A stretch of 64,000 nucleotides of DNA from contig NC_018311.1 of the NCBI RefSeq assembly GCF_000234665.1, positions 372,001-436,000 on the forward strand, given 5' to 3'. The stretch is from Leishmania mexicana MHOM/GT/2001/U1103 (taxonomy: Eukaryota; Euglenozoa; Kinetoplastea; Trypanosomatida; Trypanosomatidae). A program made the position numbers and the translations under genes. Of this stretch, positions 44,201-53,832 are shown in pieces. Numbering within the stretch: position 1 is the first letter of the stretch; every line of letters begins with the position of its first letter. A model generated the notes under the pieces. That model had not been told where the DNA came from. It did not search any database and saw nothing but the letters and a program-made list of their open reading frames with translations.

Positions 44201-45649
44201 CCACCGAGCAGCGTCAAGGCAGGCGGCAGCAATGCGCAGATTGCCGTGCCTGCAAATGGCAGCGGCACCGCAGTGACCGGCTCTCGAGGTGCGGCAGAGG
44301 GGAAACTGATGGGGCCGAGCAACAACGCTCTAGGCAACTCCAGCACCTTCGCGCCCCTCCACACAGGGCTCAAGCCGCACGATGGTGGCGTCGGCGCGGA
44401 TGCCACAGGCGCCAGCAACAGCGGCCATGCTGCCCACTTTACGCAGTCGGTATCACAGCCTGCGCTCTCGGCCCCTGCATCCTCCGCATCATACAGCCCA
44501 CTGGCGGCACTCGGCTCAGCAAACGGGGGCGGCTCTGCCAAGTGCATCGCGACGCCAGCGCCGTTTCGGCAGGAGCCGACCGGCAACAGTCGGCTCGCGT
44601 CGCGCGCTGATCTTTTTGCACAGGCCGCGAAGCCCACCTGGCCGGACACCGTCTCGTCACCGTCCAAGCAGGGCCCGGCTGGGGTGTTGCCGCTGCCACA
44701 GCGACAGCCACCACAGCTGCAGCCGTCGCAGCGGCAGCCGCAGCCGCAGTTCTACATACAAGGGCTTTCTCCTCCGCCCCCGACATTGCACCCCCCCGTC
44801 GGCGACCGTCTCCACCCCGCTGCCGACGACTCTGTCGTCGTGACAGTCCCCGTCACGGGCGGCGACGGCACCATCACGGCAGCTGTCATCGCAGTCCCGC
44901 CCCCATTCTCGTACACTGAGGCCGGAGTACAGCAGTACTGCCTCGGAGCTCTACAGCAGCCACATCCACAGCAACAACGGCCGCACCCGCCGCTGCAGCG
45001 GCACTTTCATCATCAAGGCGCGACAGCAGGGGAGCACTCCACCGCAAGCTGTGCCGGTGAGGAGGCGGAGTGGCGGCGGAAGCAGGATCTGATCACGCTG
45101 CAGCTCGAGCAGCACCGCCAGCGGCTCGAAAACGAGCTCCGGCAAGTGCAGCTGCAACAGCTGCAGCACGCACAGCACCATCATAACCAGCACCAACAAC
45201 ACCAGCAGCAGCTGCAGCTACAGCATCAGCAGTCTCTGCCGTCGGCACAGACAACCATGGTCACGATTGATGGACGCCTCTACCGCATGGTGTCGGCCTC
45301 CTCAGGAGAGGCCTTTGTGAACCGTGGCCAGCCATGCCGTGATCTGCACTTTGTGGACAGAGACACTCTTGTCAGCGACGGCTCCGCGGGAGCAGACGGC
45401 CGCACTGAGGCCGCATCTCTTCAACCGAGCAATCACCCCGGTGTGTGCATGCCCGTCTCCCCGCAAGCCCAGGTATCACCACAACGGCAACAGCAGCACA
45501 TGACCATCACTGCTGCGAGTGATAGGAATACTTTGGGTGAGGCCACCTCGGCGGCGGCGACGCTCGCAAAGCCATCTACGCTTGGCGCTAACGTTATGCT
45601 GGTGATGCCAACGCCGTCTGCCTCGCACAAGGTGCCGTACGGATACTAG
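41222..45649 (+). CDS. Large Gln/Pro/Ser-rich protein of unknown function
   Basis: 1475 residues starting at the first ATG after a strong splice-acceptor pattern. No enzymatic domain is visible. The protein is mostly disordered-looking. An acidic segment plus amphipathic helix (DDGDDDAFDIIKES and following) lies at about residues 190-236, Gln/Pro tracts between about 565 and 680, and an 11-residue poly-Pro near 716-726. A predicted Gln/His-rich coiled coil starting with EEAEWRRKQDLITLQ covers about 1280-1345. Two short ordered-looking motifs recur in style, KIYAATPHGRLILLT (about residue 682) and VTIDGRLYRMVS (about 1348). Such composition is common in RNA-granule and scaffold proteins, but that is only an inference from composition. 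GC-rich codon use across the whole frame and its length support a real gene. Confidence 0.85.
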   Translation: MYTVSSDAAEESATAFEWRVWGSDSSASTPVMPLGGVRDASLRSTTAATTSVASFWGDSRDDRGAAAAASTKSLSTFSTTSALAPLASSASSWSSVTVANNTRGTSNAACKGTRAPSGATTPAGLVALSSEGKRTPSQKSSAVSADLSSHSEHLNRGIGGGAGIDTFKYTAASLAVEPPDSTMPTALRDSDDGDDDAFDIIKESIKRQLVSIEEDELVSETTDGNLATALRQTLQSQPQPQPQQHRYLTVQPRGGAVSEAAGARRSGGDDRMIHITSAAVPPAPRSAAAAAAARRGERTTIRCSSSPVSVVEQLAAISIGQSSVSKASVPLTTASGSDATGFRSKPPLSQPESPQAPAQKAAQRTSQRSSEPPPPQHHEPHQQRAPAMVYPLNATASRATLFEQQRQPSASGVGGTACDASPRAESSIHAGGLRIPLSTSGARSMGDRSGSGEIAAVQIFPEAASRTPSHMDPSRDIGSGAAMATAAERSSTTSTTASSSSTSTTLQSGRFSSEHSSSSKEELASSGHHSQQYPRQLHSGSSVAQLRHGRRPHQPEIPALELAGLQAQRPANSQQECLQHKDTQQRQQQEQPSVPPPLTSPPPPPPQQQPQQPQQRVQASSMMPFQGGPRFPNLPPHLQPQPLTQAQQPSNLPHLLPQTQPQQSQQQQLGVSVSSPSAAMMPGKIYAATPHGRLILLTPDGVRAPQVQPPPHSMPPPPPPPPPPPSTATSSALTGNYVTASNYSALFCRNNPLHSMRYPGSQSESAGRLTGEASRPKDEKGTAATLSSNAERSSTQVSTTTVSSAASEKDAPASLNAGQSHDDAAVNHAEARVSVAPAVATAGSASAEAPPITAARSAAGTGASAPTGSGISSAAASAGCDSQLPTACVAPLLVRSSQGASAAELVQRLGSHPSSSSSVNGGGRSLQLPTFPTREDISTASSAGGAHHPNRNTALVSTSSGNGAVMSSLSRAQPTLVDSDRKIGLSVTNTLALPPSSVKAGGSNAQIAVPANGSGTAVTGSRGAAEGKLMGPSNNALGNSSTFAPLHTGLKPHDGGVGADATGASNSGHAAHFTQSVSQPALSAPASSASYSPLAALGSANGGGSAKCIATPAPFRQEPTGNSRLASRADLFAQAAKPTWPDTVSSPSKQGPAGVLPLPQRQPPQLQPSQRQPQPQFYIQGLSPPPPTLHPPVGDRLHPAADDSVVVTVPVTGGDGTITAAVIAVPPPFSYTEAGVQQYCLGALQQPHPQQQRPHPPLQRHFHHQGATAGEHSTASCAGEEAEWRRKQDLITLQLEQHRQRLENELRQVQLQQLQHAQHHHNQHQQHQQQLQLQHQQSLPSAQTTMVTIDGRLYRMVSASSGEAFVNRGQPCRDLHFVDRDTLVSDGSAGADGRTEAASLQPSNHPGVCMPVSPQAQVSPQRQQQHMTITAASDRNTLGEATSAAATLAKPSTLGANVMLVMPTPSASHKVPYGY

Positions 45650-46822
45650 AGATGCCCAGTTTGCCTTCCTCGCGCTGCGCGTGCGCCGCGCACGGAGAGG
45701 CGGAGTGAAGACGATGCAGAGTCTGGTCAGCGATGCAGCCATAGCGTCAAGCAGGACAAGCGCGCACGTCACTGCTCTCATCGTTCTCACCCTTGTCGGA
45801 CTGCGGTTACTCGCACCGCTTCCATGCGTGACCTCCCTTCCCCCCTTTACCCCCTCGTCCCTGCTCTCTGTTATCACCTTCGGGCCCTCTCTTGCATGCC
45901 TTGTCGACATTGCTCATGGGCACACGCGAAGCCGCACCGCATCGGGTCGTCCGGGGGCCTCGTCGTCCCCAATATGCACAGCACGCGATTTGAAAGCGGG
46001 CGAGATGGGCGAAAGGCAGAGAAAACATAAACATGCACGTCAGCCGACTGCACCTTTGCGTGTGTGCATGCGTTCCCCTCCCCCTCCCTCCCCCCTCTTG
46101 CTGTCGTCATTCCGAAGGACGACAGCAGCCGCGAACAGAAAAAGACAACAACGAACGGATCCATTCGAAAACTTAGGCTGCGCAGATGGAGCACGCGAGG
46201 ACTTACTCCTCGTCGGGATGCATCCGGACCGCGCTGTGCGACCCTCCTCCCTCTCCCTCATCGTTTCTTCTCTCTCCCGTTGACATCGCTCCACGGCGGC
46301 GGCAAGAGCACGCATTCGACCGCATATGCATGCAGTGACGACCGCGTCTTCGTGTGCGCGCACGTTTTCCGTTAGGCGTCGGCAATCCGTCCAGCTGTAA
46401 TGGTGCCATTTGGCGCCTGCAGCCCCTCCCCTCCCCCCACCGTCCGTCCAAGTATCCTGCTGCCCCTCAGGCTTCTCTTGTGGCCACTGCCCGTCCCCCA
46501 CTCATCCCCCCCCCTTCCGCTGGACACACGCCCATTTAAAAAAACATTCATATACGTATACGCGGTGTGCCTCACTCGCGCATCATCGCCGCCACTTGCA
46601 CCTCTCTCCCCCTCCCCTCCCCTACCCCCGCCCCGTCCGCTACACACCACCTGTATCGTACCACACCAGCAAGTGCCGTACTTTCGCTTGTTGTTGTTCG
46701 TCATTGGTTATCCTTTATAATTGCTGTCCATCGCCGCACCCACGCTTCTCGTCTTCATCCCTTTTCTTTGTCTTTTGCTCCTGTTTTGGTTTTCTCTCTG
46801 CCAACGTTACGTCGCTCCGCTC
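45650..46822. other. Intergenic region upstream of the SR-protein locus
   Basis: 1.2 kb without a supported gene; a 200-codon + frame at 45681-46283 lacks motifs. The last 206 bases (46617-46822) are the leader and splice-acceptor region that also appears at 47198-47403. Confidence 0.6.
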
Positions 46823-47097
46823 ATGTCACAGTCGCTCAGTCGCAGCGGCAGTCAGAGAGGCGTCGCCACTCGAAGTGCGTCGCGCAGTGCCTCCGGCAGC
46901 CGCAGCAGCTCTAACTCGATGCGGCTGCCGGAACCGACCGCGGGATCGGGCACCGCTGCCGAGCCTGCAGCCGCGCCTGCCGCTGCGGAGACCCCGGCCG
47001 TCGATGCAGGACAGCCGCAGGCGCCGGAGAAGGAAGTGGCGTCCATCTTCATTGGCATGGGTCCCGCTGGCCGCAATGTGACCTTGGCGGAGCTGAC
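46823..47097 (+). pseudogene. 5' fragment of the SR-type RNA-binding protein gene (probable assembly duplicate)
   Basis: Encodes the first 91 complete codons of the protein at 47404-48522 and is then cut by 100 N. Together with 206 bases of leader it forms a 481-base segment (46617-47097) matching 47198-47678 at an offset of 581, with one difference seen (A versus G in the Glu-Val codons near 47036 and 47617, synonymous). The second copy begins directly at the other side of the gap. This is the expected pattern of two contig ends that overlap but were not merged, so it is probably not a second gene. A true tandem copy cannot be excluded. Confidence 0.75.
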
Positions 47098-47197
47098 NNN
47101 NNNNNNNNNNNNNNNNNNNNNNNNNNNNNNNNNNNNNNNNNNNNNNNNNNNNNNNNNNNNNNNNNNNNNNNNNNNNNNNNNNNNNNNNNNNNNNNNN
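47098..47197. other. Assembly gap (100 N) between duplicated ends
   Basis: Exactly 100 N. The 481 bases to its left are repeated immediately to its right, so the real gap size is probably negative (overlapping contigs). Confidence 0.95.
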
Positions 47198-47403
47198 CTC
47201 CCCTACCCCCGCCCCGTCCGCTACACACCACCTGTATCGTACCACACCAGCAAGTGCCGTACTTTCGCTTGTTGTTGTTCGTCATTGGTTATCCTTTATA
47301 ATTGCTGTCCATCGCCGCACCCACGCTTCTCGTCTTCATCCCTTTTCTTTGTCTTTTGCTCCTGTTTTGGTTTTCTCTCTGCCAACGTTACGTCGCTCCG
47401 CTC

Positions 47404-48522
47404 ATGTCACAGTCGCTCAGTCGCAGCGGCAGTCAGAGAGGCGTCGCCACTCGAAGTGCGTCGCGCAGTGCCTCCGGCAGCCGCAGCAGCTCTAACTCGA
47501 TGCGGCTGCCGGAACCGACCGCGGGATCGGGCACCGCTGCCGAGCCTGCAGCCGCGCCTGCCGCTGCGGAGACCCCGGCCGTCGATGCAGGACAGCCGCA
47601 GGCGCCGGAGAAGGAGGTGGCGTCCATCTTCATTGGCATGGGTCCCGCTGGCCGCAATGTGACCTTGGCGGAGCTGACGGAATACCTCAAGTCGAAGGCG
47701 ATCGACCCAGCGAACGTGAAGGATGTTCGCCTTCGCGGCCGCTGCGCGTTCGCGGACACGACGACAGTAGGGGAGGCGCGCCACCTGATCGCGCAGCTGG
47801 ACAACCACGACTACAAGGGCAAGTTCCGTCTGGCGGTGCAGATGAGCAAGCAGACCATGGCCGAGGCGAAGGAGAACAAGCGCAAGCGCCAGGAGGCGCG
47901 CGGCACCAAGCAGGGGGAGGAGGCCCACTACGTGAACGAAGGCCGTCAGGTGTTTGTGAACCTCGGCCCTGCCGGCAAGGACATCCCGAACGAGACAATT
48001 CGCAGCAAGATCGAGGCCATCTGCCCGGTTCTGCGTTTTGAGCGCCGTGGCTACTGCATGTACGCCGATGTGCCCACCGCCGAGGATACGAAGCGGGTGG
48101 TGGCAGCGCTGAACAACATGATGGTTGGCGAGGTGCGCGTGCTGGTGCAGATCAGCACCATGGTCCGCAAACGTGAGCGCTCGCCGCAGCGCGTTCGCGA
48201 TGCTCCTCGCCGCGGAGGTGACCGTCACGAACGCGATTTGCACCACCACCGCCGCCGTAGCGACAGCCGCGAGGGTCACCGCCGTCACCACCGCTCGCGT
48301 CGCAGCTACACGCCGTCGTCGCGCAGCACCTCTTCTTACTCATCCCGCAGCCGCTCGCACAGCCGCGGTCGCCGCAGCTACTCTCCCGACTCTGAGGACT
48401 CTCGCGAGCGCCGCAGCCGGCGCGGAGGCTACCATGGCAGCGACCGCCGTCGAGGTGGTCGTTCCGAGCGCAGCGGTGATCGTCGCGAGCGCCGCGGCGA
48501 CGAGCGCCGGACGCGTCGTTGA
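47404..48522 (+). CDS. SR-type RNA-binding protein with two RRM-like domains
   Basis: 372 residues from the first ATG after a likely splice acceptor (AG at 47249-47250). A longer frame starting with TTG at 47302 would add a hydrophobic stretch derived from the polypyrimidine leader and is not credible. After a Ser/Arg-rich and Ala/Pro-rich N-terminus come two RRM-like domains. RRM1 (about residues 70-150) has IFIGMG as RNP2-like and RGRCAFADT as RNP1-like. RRM2 (about 180-256) has VFVNLG and RGYCMYADV. Both carry the same loop motif GPAG[RK] after beta-1, suggesting internal duplication. Residues about 257-372 are an RS domain rich in RS, SR and RR dipeptides, with His and Gly. Proteins of this kind act in nuclear mRNA processing and trans-splicing; TSR1-like is a possibility I cannot confirm. 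The RS domain would be an SR-kinase target. Confidence 0.87.
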   Translation: MSQSLSRSGSQRGVATRSASRSASGSRSSSNSMRLPEPTAGSGTAAEPAAAPAAAETPAVDAGQPQAPEKEVASIFIGMGPAGRNVTLAELTEYLKSKAIDPANVKDVRLRGRCAFADTTTVGEARHLIAQLDNHDYKGKFRLAVQMSKQTMAEAKENKRKRQEARGTKQGEEAHYVNEGRQVFVNLGPAGKDIPNETIRSKIEAICPVLRFERRGYCMYADVPTAEDTKRVVAALNNMMVGEVRVLVQISTMVRKRERSPQRVRDAPRRGGDRHERDLHHHRRRSDSREGHRRHHRSRRSYTPSSRSTSSYSSRSRSHSRGRRSYSPDSEDSRERRSRRGGYHGSDRRRGGRSERSGDRRERRGDERRTRR

Positions 48523-49164
48523 TAGCGTCCACTAGCCTTGCCCTGGACATGCAAGCAAAGCGAGGTTTTCACGCGACACGAGACCAGGCGGGAAAATAAA
48601 TGAATGGAGGCCAAGTGGAGGGAAGACTGGGGTGTGTTTGTGTGTGTGTGTGGCTTTGCGTAACGCCGGCAACGACACGAGGCGTGGGCCACGGCAGACG
48701 GTGGCCGTATCGTGCGGTGCCCCAGCCCCTCGCCTCTCCGCCTCTTCACCTGTTTTTATTCCTTTTTCGTTTTTTTTTGTTTTTGGTTTTGCTTTCCGTT
48801 TTCCTTTTGTGTTTGGTGCACGTTGAAGCCGCCGTTGGTGTCGCCCCCCTCCTCCTCCTCCTCCTCCTTGCCTCTCGCATCACCCTTGTCGCGCGACCTG
48901 TCCGTCTTGCGCTGCGGCACTGACACCGTCCTTCTCTCCCCCTCCCTCCCCCACACACACTCACTGACTCATTTTTTTTCTCTGTAAAGTTTTCTACATA
49001 TATCTATGACCATTTCTTCTCCTTTTCTTTCCTTTGGCTTCAACGCTCTGATCGCGCTACGCATACCCCCACTCGCGCTGCTTGGCCTACCCCCTCCCCT
49101 CCCCTCTTCCCATCCCCTGTGTGGGCGTCGATCGCGGTGCTCCTTCAGAAAGACAAGCGAAGGG
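48523..49164. other. SR-protein 3' UTR, proximal part
   Basis: About 640 bases with GT and T runs and a CTC repeat near 48850. No gene is seen. It leads into the retroposon remnant. Confidence 0.6.
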
Positions 49165-49758
49165 TTGTTTGTGCGCACGCACAAGTCGCCTATCCGCGAG
49201 GCCCGTCTGCTCGACACGCCCGCTCCTGCCAAAGGCGTGCGGGCTCAGAAGACGGAATGCCCCTGCTGCCACAGACTCACGGCAGCGCCCTACGTGTCCC
49301 GGCACATGCGGGCGACCCACCCGGGCGCCCCCCCCCCCGTGACATCGACGGAAATGGAGGATGATGACAGAGATTCCTCCCCAGGCAGCAGCGTCGCCCT
49401 GGGGCAGGCCCGAGGATCCGAAAATGCGAGCACTGTGTGCAGGCGCTGCATAGCATAGCTGGCATGGTGTACCACATCCGAGCAAGGCGTGCAGCGGGCG
49501 GGAGCGCACGAGCGATGACCGAGAACGGCGCGAAGAGATGCACGCCGATCAGCGCCACAGTGCGTGTGTGCGACATGTGCGGCATCTCCTGCATCCAGCC
49601 GGGTGGGCTGATGCGGCACGGATGCGGAAAACATGACGAGAGAGCCGCGAAGGGCACCACGGCGTTCTTGAGGCTCCGCTGTGGAGAGTCTCCACACCAC
49701 ATTATGGTATGCTGCGGCTGGAGGCGACCGAAGGCGAAGCACGGCGTGCAGGCGGGGG
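49165..49758 (+). mobile_element. Degenerate ingi/L1Tc-type retroposon remnant with two C2H2 zinc fingers
   Basis: Two zinc-finger coding stretches lie 250 bases apart in different frames. Finger 1 (49258-49320, CPCC to RATH) has spacing CX2CX11HX4H. Finger 2 (49569-49634, CDMC to CGKH) has CX2CX12HX4H. A stop at 49456-49458 and a frame shift separate them, so the open frame is broken. Trypanosomatid ingi/L1Tc-clade retroposons carry C-terminal CCHH fingers, and Leishmania keeps only decayed copies (DIREs). No reverse transcriptase or endonuclease is visible, so this looks like the 3' end of a 5'-truncated element. It lies in the 3' UTR region of the SR-protein gene. Confidence 0.62.
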
Positions 49759-50134
49759 TGTCTGAGGGCCCTGGCCTGAGGCTGGCGGGCTTCCTCCTCG
49801 AGCGCATGCGGCATGCACCAGAACCACACCCCCTATTACCCGCGCGACAGACGCCGCCTGCCCTGGGGCAGGACCCTGGACGCGACCCGCCTGGATCCAG
49901 GCGTGCAGTCCACCCGAGTCGGTCTGGCGCTGATGACGGAGCACTTGTGAGAAGGGACGAGGCGGGCCAAGCAGAGGCGGTGAGACGCATGGCCCCGACT
50001 CGACGGCGGAACGGTTTGTCCTCCACGACCAGGACTCGGCCGTGGTGCGACAGAGGTTGGTGGAGTGTAGCTGCATGCGCATATTAGGTGTTGACTTGTT
50101 CGTGGCAGGACGCCAGGCTGAGCGAAGAAGGCGT
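49759..50134 (+). repeat. SIDER-like repeat, instance 1
   Basis: 376 bases that recur at 59346-59721 in the same orientation (offset 9587) with a single mismatch seen (A near 50007 versus G near 59594). It follows the zinc-finger remnant directly, so it is plausibly the 3' tail of the retroposon. Location in 3' UTRs and GC-rich non-coding character fit SIDER elements, which in Leishmania are known to lower mRNA stability or translation. The family assignment is by context and needs a consensus comparison. Confidence 0.65.
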
Positions 50135-53100
50135 TTTCTGTACGTCACGTGTATGGTTGTCTTAGCTGTTAATATAGTAATGTGGCTGTTTGTATGTGTA
50201 CGTCTCTGGGGGAGGGGAAGGGGGAGGGAAGGGGTTTGGTGATGCTGGTGGCGCTGGTGCGGGCACGGCTACCGGCCGCTACCCGTCCTCCCTCTCTCTG
50301 CCGATCTGTCCCGACTTGCGTGTTTTGTCTTCTCCTCCTCTTGTGACCTTTAACGAGTATATATAAATATATAAATATAGAGCAACGATTCTCTCTTCCT
50401 CCCCCCTCTCTGTCTTCTCTGTATAGCATGCCCTACTCCTCGCTGTGGTGGTGGTGGTGGCGATGTTCGTTGGCCCAGCTGTCGGTGATTGCGTTTTTTT
50501 TTTGTGTGCACGCGGACGGACATGGTGTGCGTGCGTGTGGGGGGATGGGTGGTAGTGGTGGTGTCGGTGACGGATTGTGCCCTCATCAGTGGTGCTCTCA
50601 GATGCGTTCTCCCCCTTCTCTTCCACTCCTCTTCCCCCTGCTGCTGCGGCGGCGGCGGAGGCATCTGGGAGAGAGGGGCTTGACAAGGGAGAGGGGGAGG
50701 GTTGAAGAGGCGACGAGTGAGGCATTCTCTGCGCCTCACGTGTTGTGTGTTGTGTGTGATGTGGTTGTCTGTCTGCGCATGTCTGCGTGCTGTGTACGGT
50801 AACACGTAACTTAGAAAATGTTCGATGAAGAAAGCGAAAGGAAAGGAAACAGAGCATAGACGAGCTGCACATGCTCAGAGAGGCAGGAGGATAGTGCTGG
50901 ATACGTGTCACTCTGTTGATAACCCCTTCGACTTCCTGTGCTCACGCAGGCACGGGCACACGAGCTTCGGCTTGTCTGCGTGGACACGCGTCTGTGTCTG
51001 AGTGTGGATGTCTGTTTTCGCTCAGTGCTTCAGTGGAAAATGCAAGCGCGGACCAGGAGCCGCTTCACCGTTCGTCATGGCTGCACGCCCACCCCCACCC
51101 TCTGTTGGGTGGGTGGGGGAACGGCAGCCGCCATCAGTCTCCCTCTCCCCCTCGCGTCTACTCTCCCTCTCGCCGCCTCTTCGCTTCGCTTGCATCAGTG
51201 TCCATCTAGCCGGGAAGGTAGAAACATTACGACAGAGTAGCTCGCCCGCCCTCCTCCACCTCTCTTCTTTGCCCAAGCAGCTTGGAAGCGGAAGACGTCT
51301 GTGAAACCACACGCACCCCACGCACCCCTCCCCCAACTAAGAAAAGAAAGCACGTCTGCAACAGGCAGCCAAAAAAAAAGCAGCAGCGGTTCACGATCCG
51401 TACCGGCACACACATCTCACCGAACGTGTGAGCCCGGAGGACGAAGGGGACGCGCAGGTAGATTAGAGCATAGCTAGCTGAGGCACCTGTTGAGGTGCTG
51501 CTCGAGGAGCTACTACAGAACGAGCCATCACTTAACAGCAGAGCAACACGAAGGGCGGGCGACAGTGCGCCTTGTTGTCCTGTGCGCGTGTCGGTGGTTC
51601 TCCTTAATATTACCCTCTTGGTGGGTCGCGGCCGTACGCTGTTTCTCTCTCTCTCGCTCACTCGCTCTGTGTGCGTGTCACTGACGCTCCCCCTTTTCTT
51701 CCTCCATCGCAAGCCCACCACCACCACCGCCACCAAGCACACGCACCTCTGTACAATTCAAGCTCCTTCCCACCGGCGCATCCCCAGTCTAGATCCTTCT
51801 GTGTGTGTGTGTGTGTGTCTTCGTTACCCGTCCGCCCTGGCGGTGCCTAAGCGTCGCCTTCGCTGGCGTGCGCGTCTCTCCTTTGCTTGTTGATTTCAAT
51901 TTTTTTATTTTTTTTTGATTGTCTCCCCAGCTGTGCCGCCGTCCCGCTGCCTCGCCTCTCTGCGCGTGCGTTCACGTTCGTTTGTTTGCTCCCACACGCG
52001 CTCGCTGAGCTCCCGCTTTTTGGGCCACGTCCTGGCCGCTTCCCGTTCCGTTCCCCCCCACCCCTCGTCCTCCGCGTTGGTTCGTTGTGGCGCGTTTCGC
52101 ACCTCGTACGCCTGACTTTCCTATTTGTGCTTTCTCTTCTCATCTCCCTCTCCCTTCGTTCTTCTCCGGTTCTCTCCCTTCTCTGTGTCCCACATCGAGT
52201 TGCCGTGCTTTTTCTTTCTTCTGTCTGTGTCTGTGTCTGTGTGTGTGTGTGCGTGTGTGTGTGTGGTCGCCGAGCCCCTCCCCTCCCCTCCCCTCCCCTC
52301 CCAGTCTTGCGGGACGCGCTTCTCTCCGGTGGCGCCTCCTCCTCCCACCCTCCCACCCTCCTTGGCTGTCGTCTGCTTTCACCGCGAACTCCGCTCTCTT
52401 GTTCTTTTTTCTCCTTGCCACTTGCCCGTTTCGCTTATCGACTCCCGTTCTCGCTTCTTTGCTTGCATGCATTCGCCCACTATCAGCGAATCTTCCGTCA
52501 CATTTTCCTTTTCGTGCTCTCGTGCTCTCCTCTCCGCCCCTCCCCTCCCTCCCGTCTCTCACGTCCCTCTGCGGCTCTCTCTTCTTCCGTACATCGCTGT
52601 GCTGGTGGTTGCCGCTCTGCCGCTGATTTTTTTTTTTTGGGGGCGGCGCACACCTGCCGTTTCTCATCGTTCTCACCGTTCTCATTGTTGTCGTTGCTAT
52701 TTTCCGCATCGTCAGCTGGAGGTATCTCGCCGCCCTCCACTCAGCCGTTAACGCACCACGTGTGGCCTCCCTCCTCCCTCCCTCCCTCTCTGAGTGCCTC
52801 GCAGCTGTCGTGCGCGACCACTGTTGTGCACCCGTCTTTGAATTAGAGTCTGTGTCTGTGTCTGTGGCTGTGTGTGCACCTCTGGTGTGTGGCGGAAGGA
52901 GGCGGTGTGAGGCATTGGACAGAGATTGGGAGCGTGTGGGCTGCATCTTCCTCTCCGCCGCCGCCGCCGCATCCTTCTTCCTTGTTCTGTTCTCGCTAAC
53001 CGCCAATTTGTCCCGAGTGCACAACACTGCTCACACGCGTGTTCTTCTCTCTGCCCGTCTGTCCGTCTGTTTCATTGTCTTTCTATCACACCAAATCTTG

Positions 53101-53832
53101 GCTCTCATCATCCTTTGTTGTTTTTTTTTTCGCGGCGTGCGTGTGTTCTCCCCCCTTCCCTCGGGTCCGCCGGCTGTCAATCAGCTTCCTCCTCGTTGCC
53201 ACGTATGTATGTACACCCACCCGCCCCCTCCCTCGCCCACGTCGCTCTTGGACTCTGTGACCACCGCCGCCGCCACCACCAGCACCAACAGCTCCGCGCT
53301 CTTCTTGTTATTATCAGCGTTATTTGTCTCTTCTTCGTGTCCTTTGCGAACAAGCAAGAAAAACAAAACGTTCGCTCGACTGCTATTTGCGTGTGCGCTG
53401 CTCAGGGGCGTGTCTCGCTCTGCCTGTCTCGCTCTCTCTCTCTGTGTGTGTGTGTGTGTGTGTCGTAGCCTTCCCTCCCCCCTCCCCCAGTCTTCCGTTT
53501 ACGTTCTTTCTTTACTCTGTGTGTGCGCGCTTGCCGTTGTCTTTGTGGGCATACGCCCAGACGTTTGGTAGGGAGATCGGCGGTGCATGCGTATACCCCC
53601 CTCCTCTCCTCTCCTTCCACCCCACACCCCTCGTTGCTCCACGCGTCGGACATCATCTGTGGCGACGCGGGCCCACGGGTCGTTCTTTTCCGTGTCTCCC
53701 TCTTCTCACAGTGACAGCAGTCGCTGGAGGCACTCCAGGCAAACGGTGCTGGCGACACAAAAAAGGCTCGAAGAGCACGCGCGTCCACCAAGACGCGTGG
53801 ACACACCCACCCACCTGCCCACACAAACAGCG
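50135..53832. other. 3.7-kb intergenic region upstream of the kinase gene
   Basis: No supported gene. It contains AT-rich repeats at about 50358-50382, GT runs near 51800 and 52245, and many C/T tracts. A predicted spliced-leader acceptor AG lies at 53710-53711 after TCTTCTCAC, giving a leader of about 122 bases for the kinase. Confidence 0.7.

Noticed and set aside
43504..44667. 387-codon antisense frame inside the Gln-rich protein gene
   Set aside because: Shadow of a GC-rich coding region; all neighbouring genes are on the + strand.
45681..46283. 200-codon + frame downstream of the Gln-rich protein gene
   Set aside because: Mixed composition but no motif, and the second half becomes low-complexity; not enough support for a gene.
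47302..47403. Upstream TTG extension giving the SR protein a hydrophobic N-terminus
   Set aside because: The hydrophobic residues come from the polypyrimidine leader, and TTG starts are not expected in this organism; the first ATG after the splice site is 47404.
46617..47678. True tandem duplication of the SR-protein gene
   Set aside because: The duplicate ends exactly at the N gap and restarts exactly after it, which favours unmerged contig ends; kept only as a finding to test.
49277..50148. Antisense frames over the SIDER-like repeats (also at 58807-59885)
   Set aside because: They are repeat-derived and shared by both instances only within the repeat; such frames over SIDERs are commonly misannotated as hypothetical proteins.
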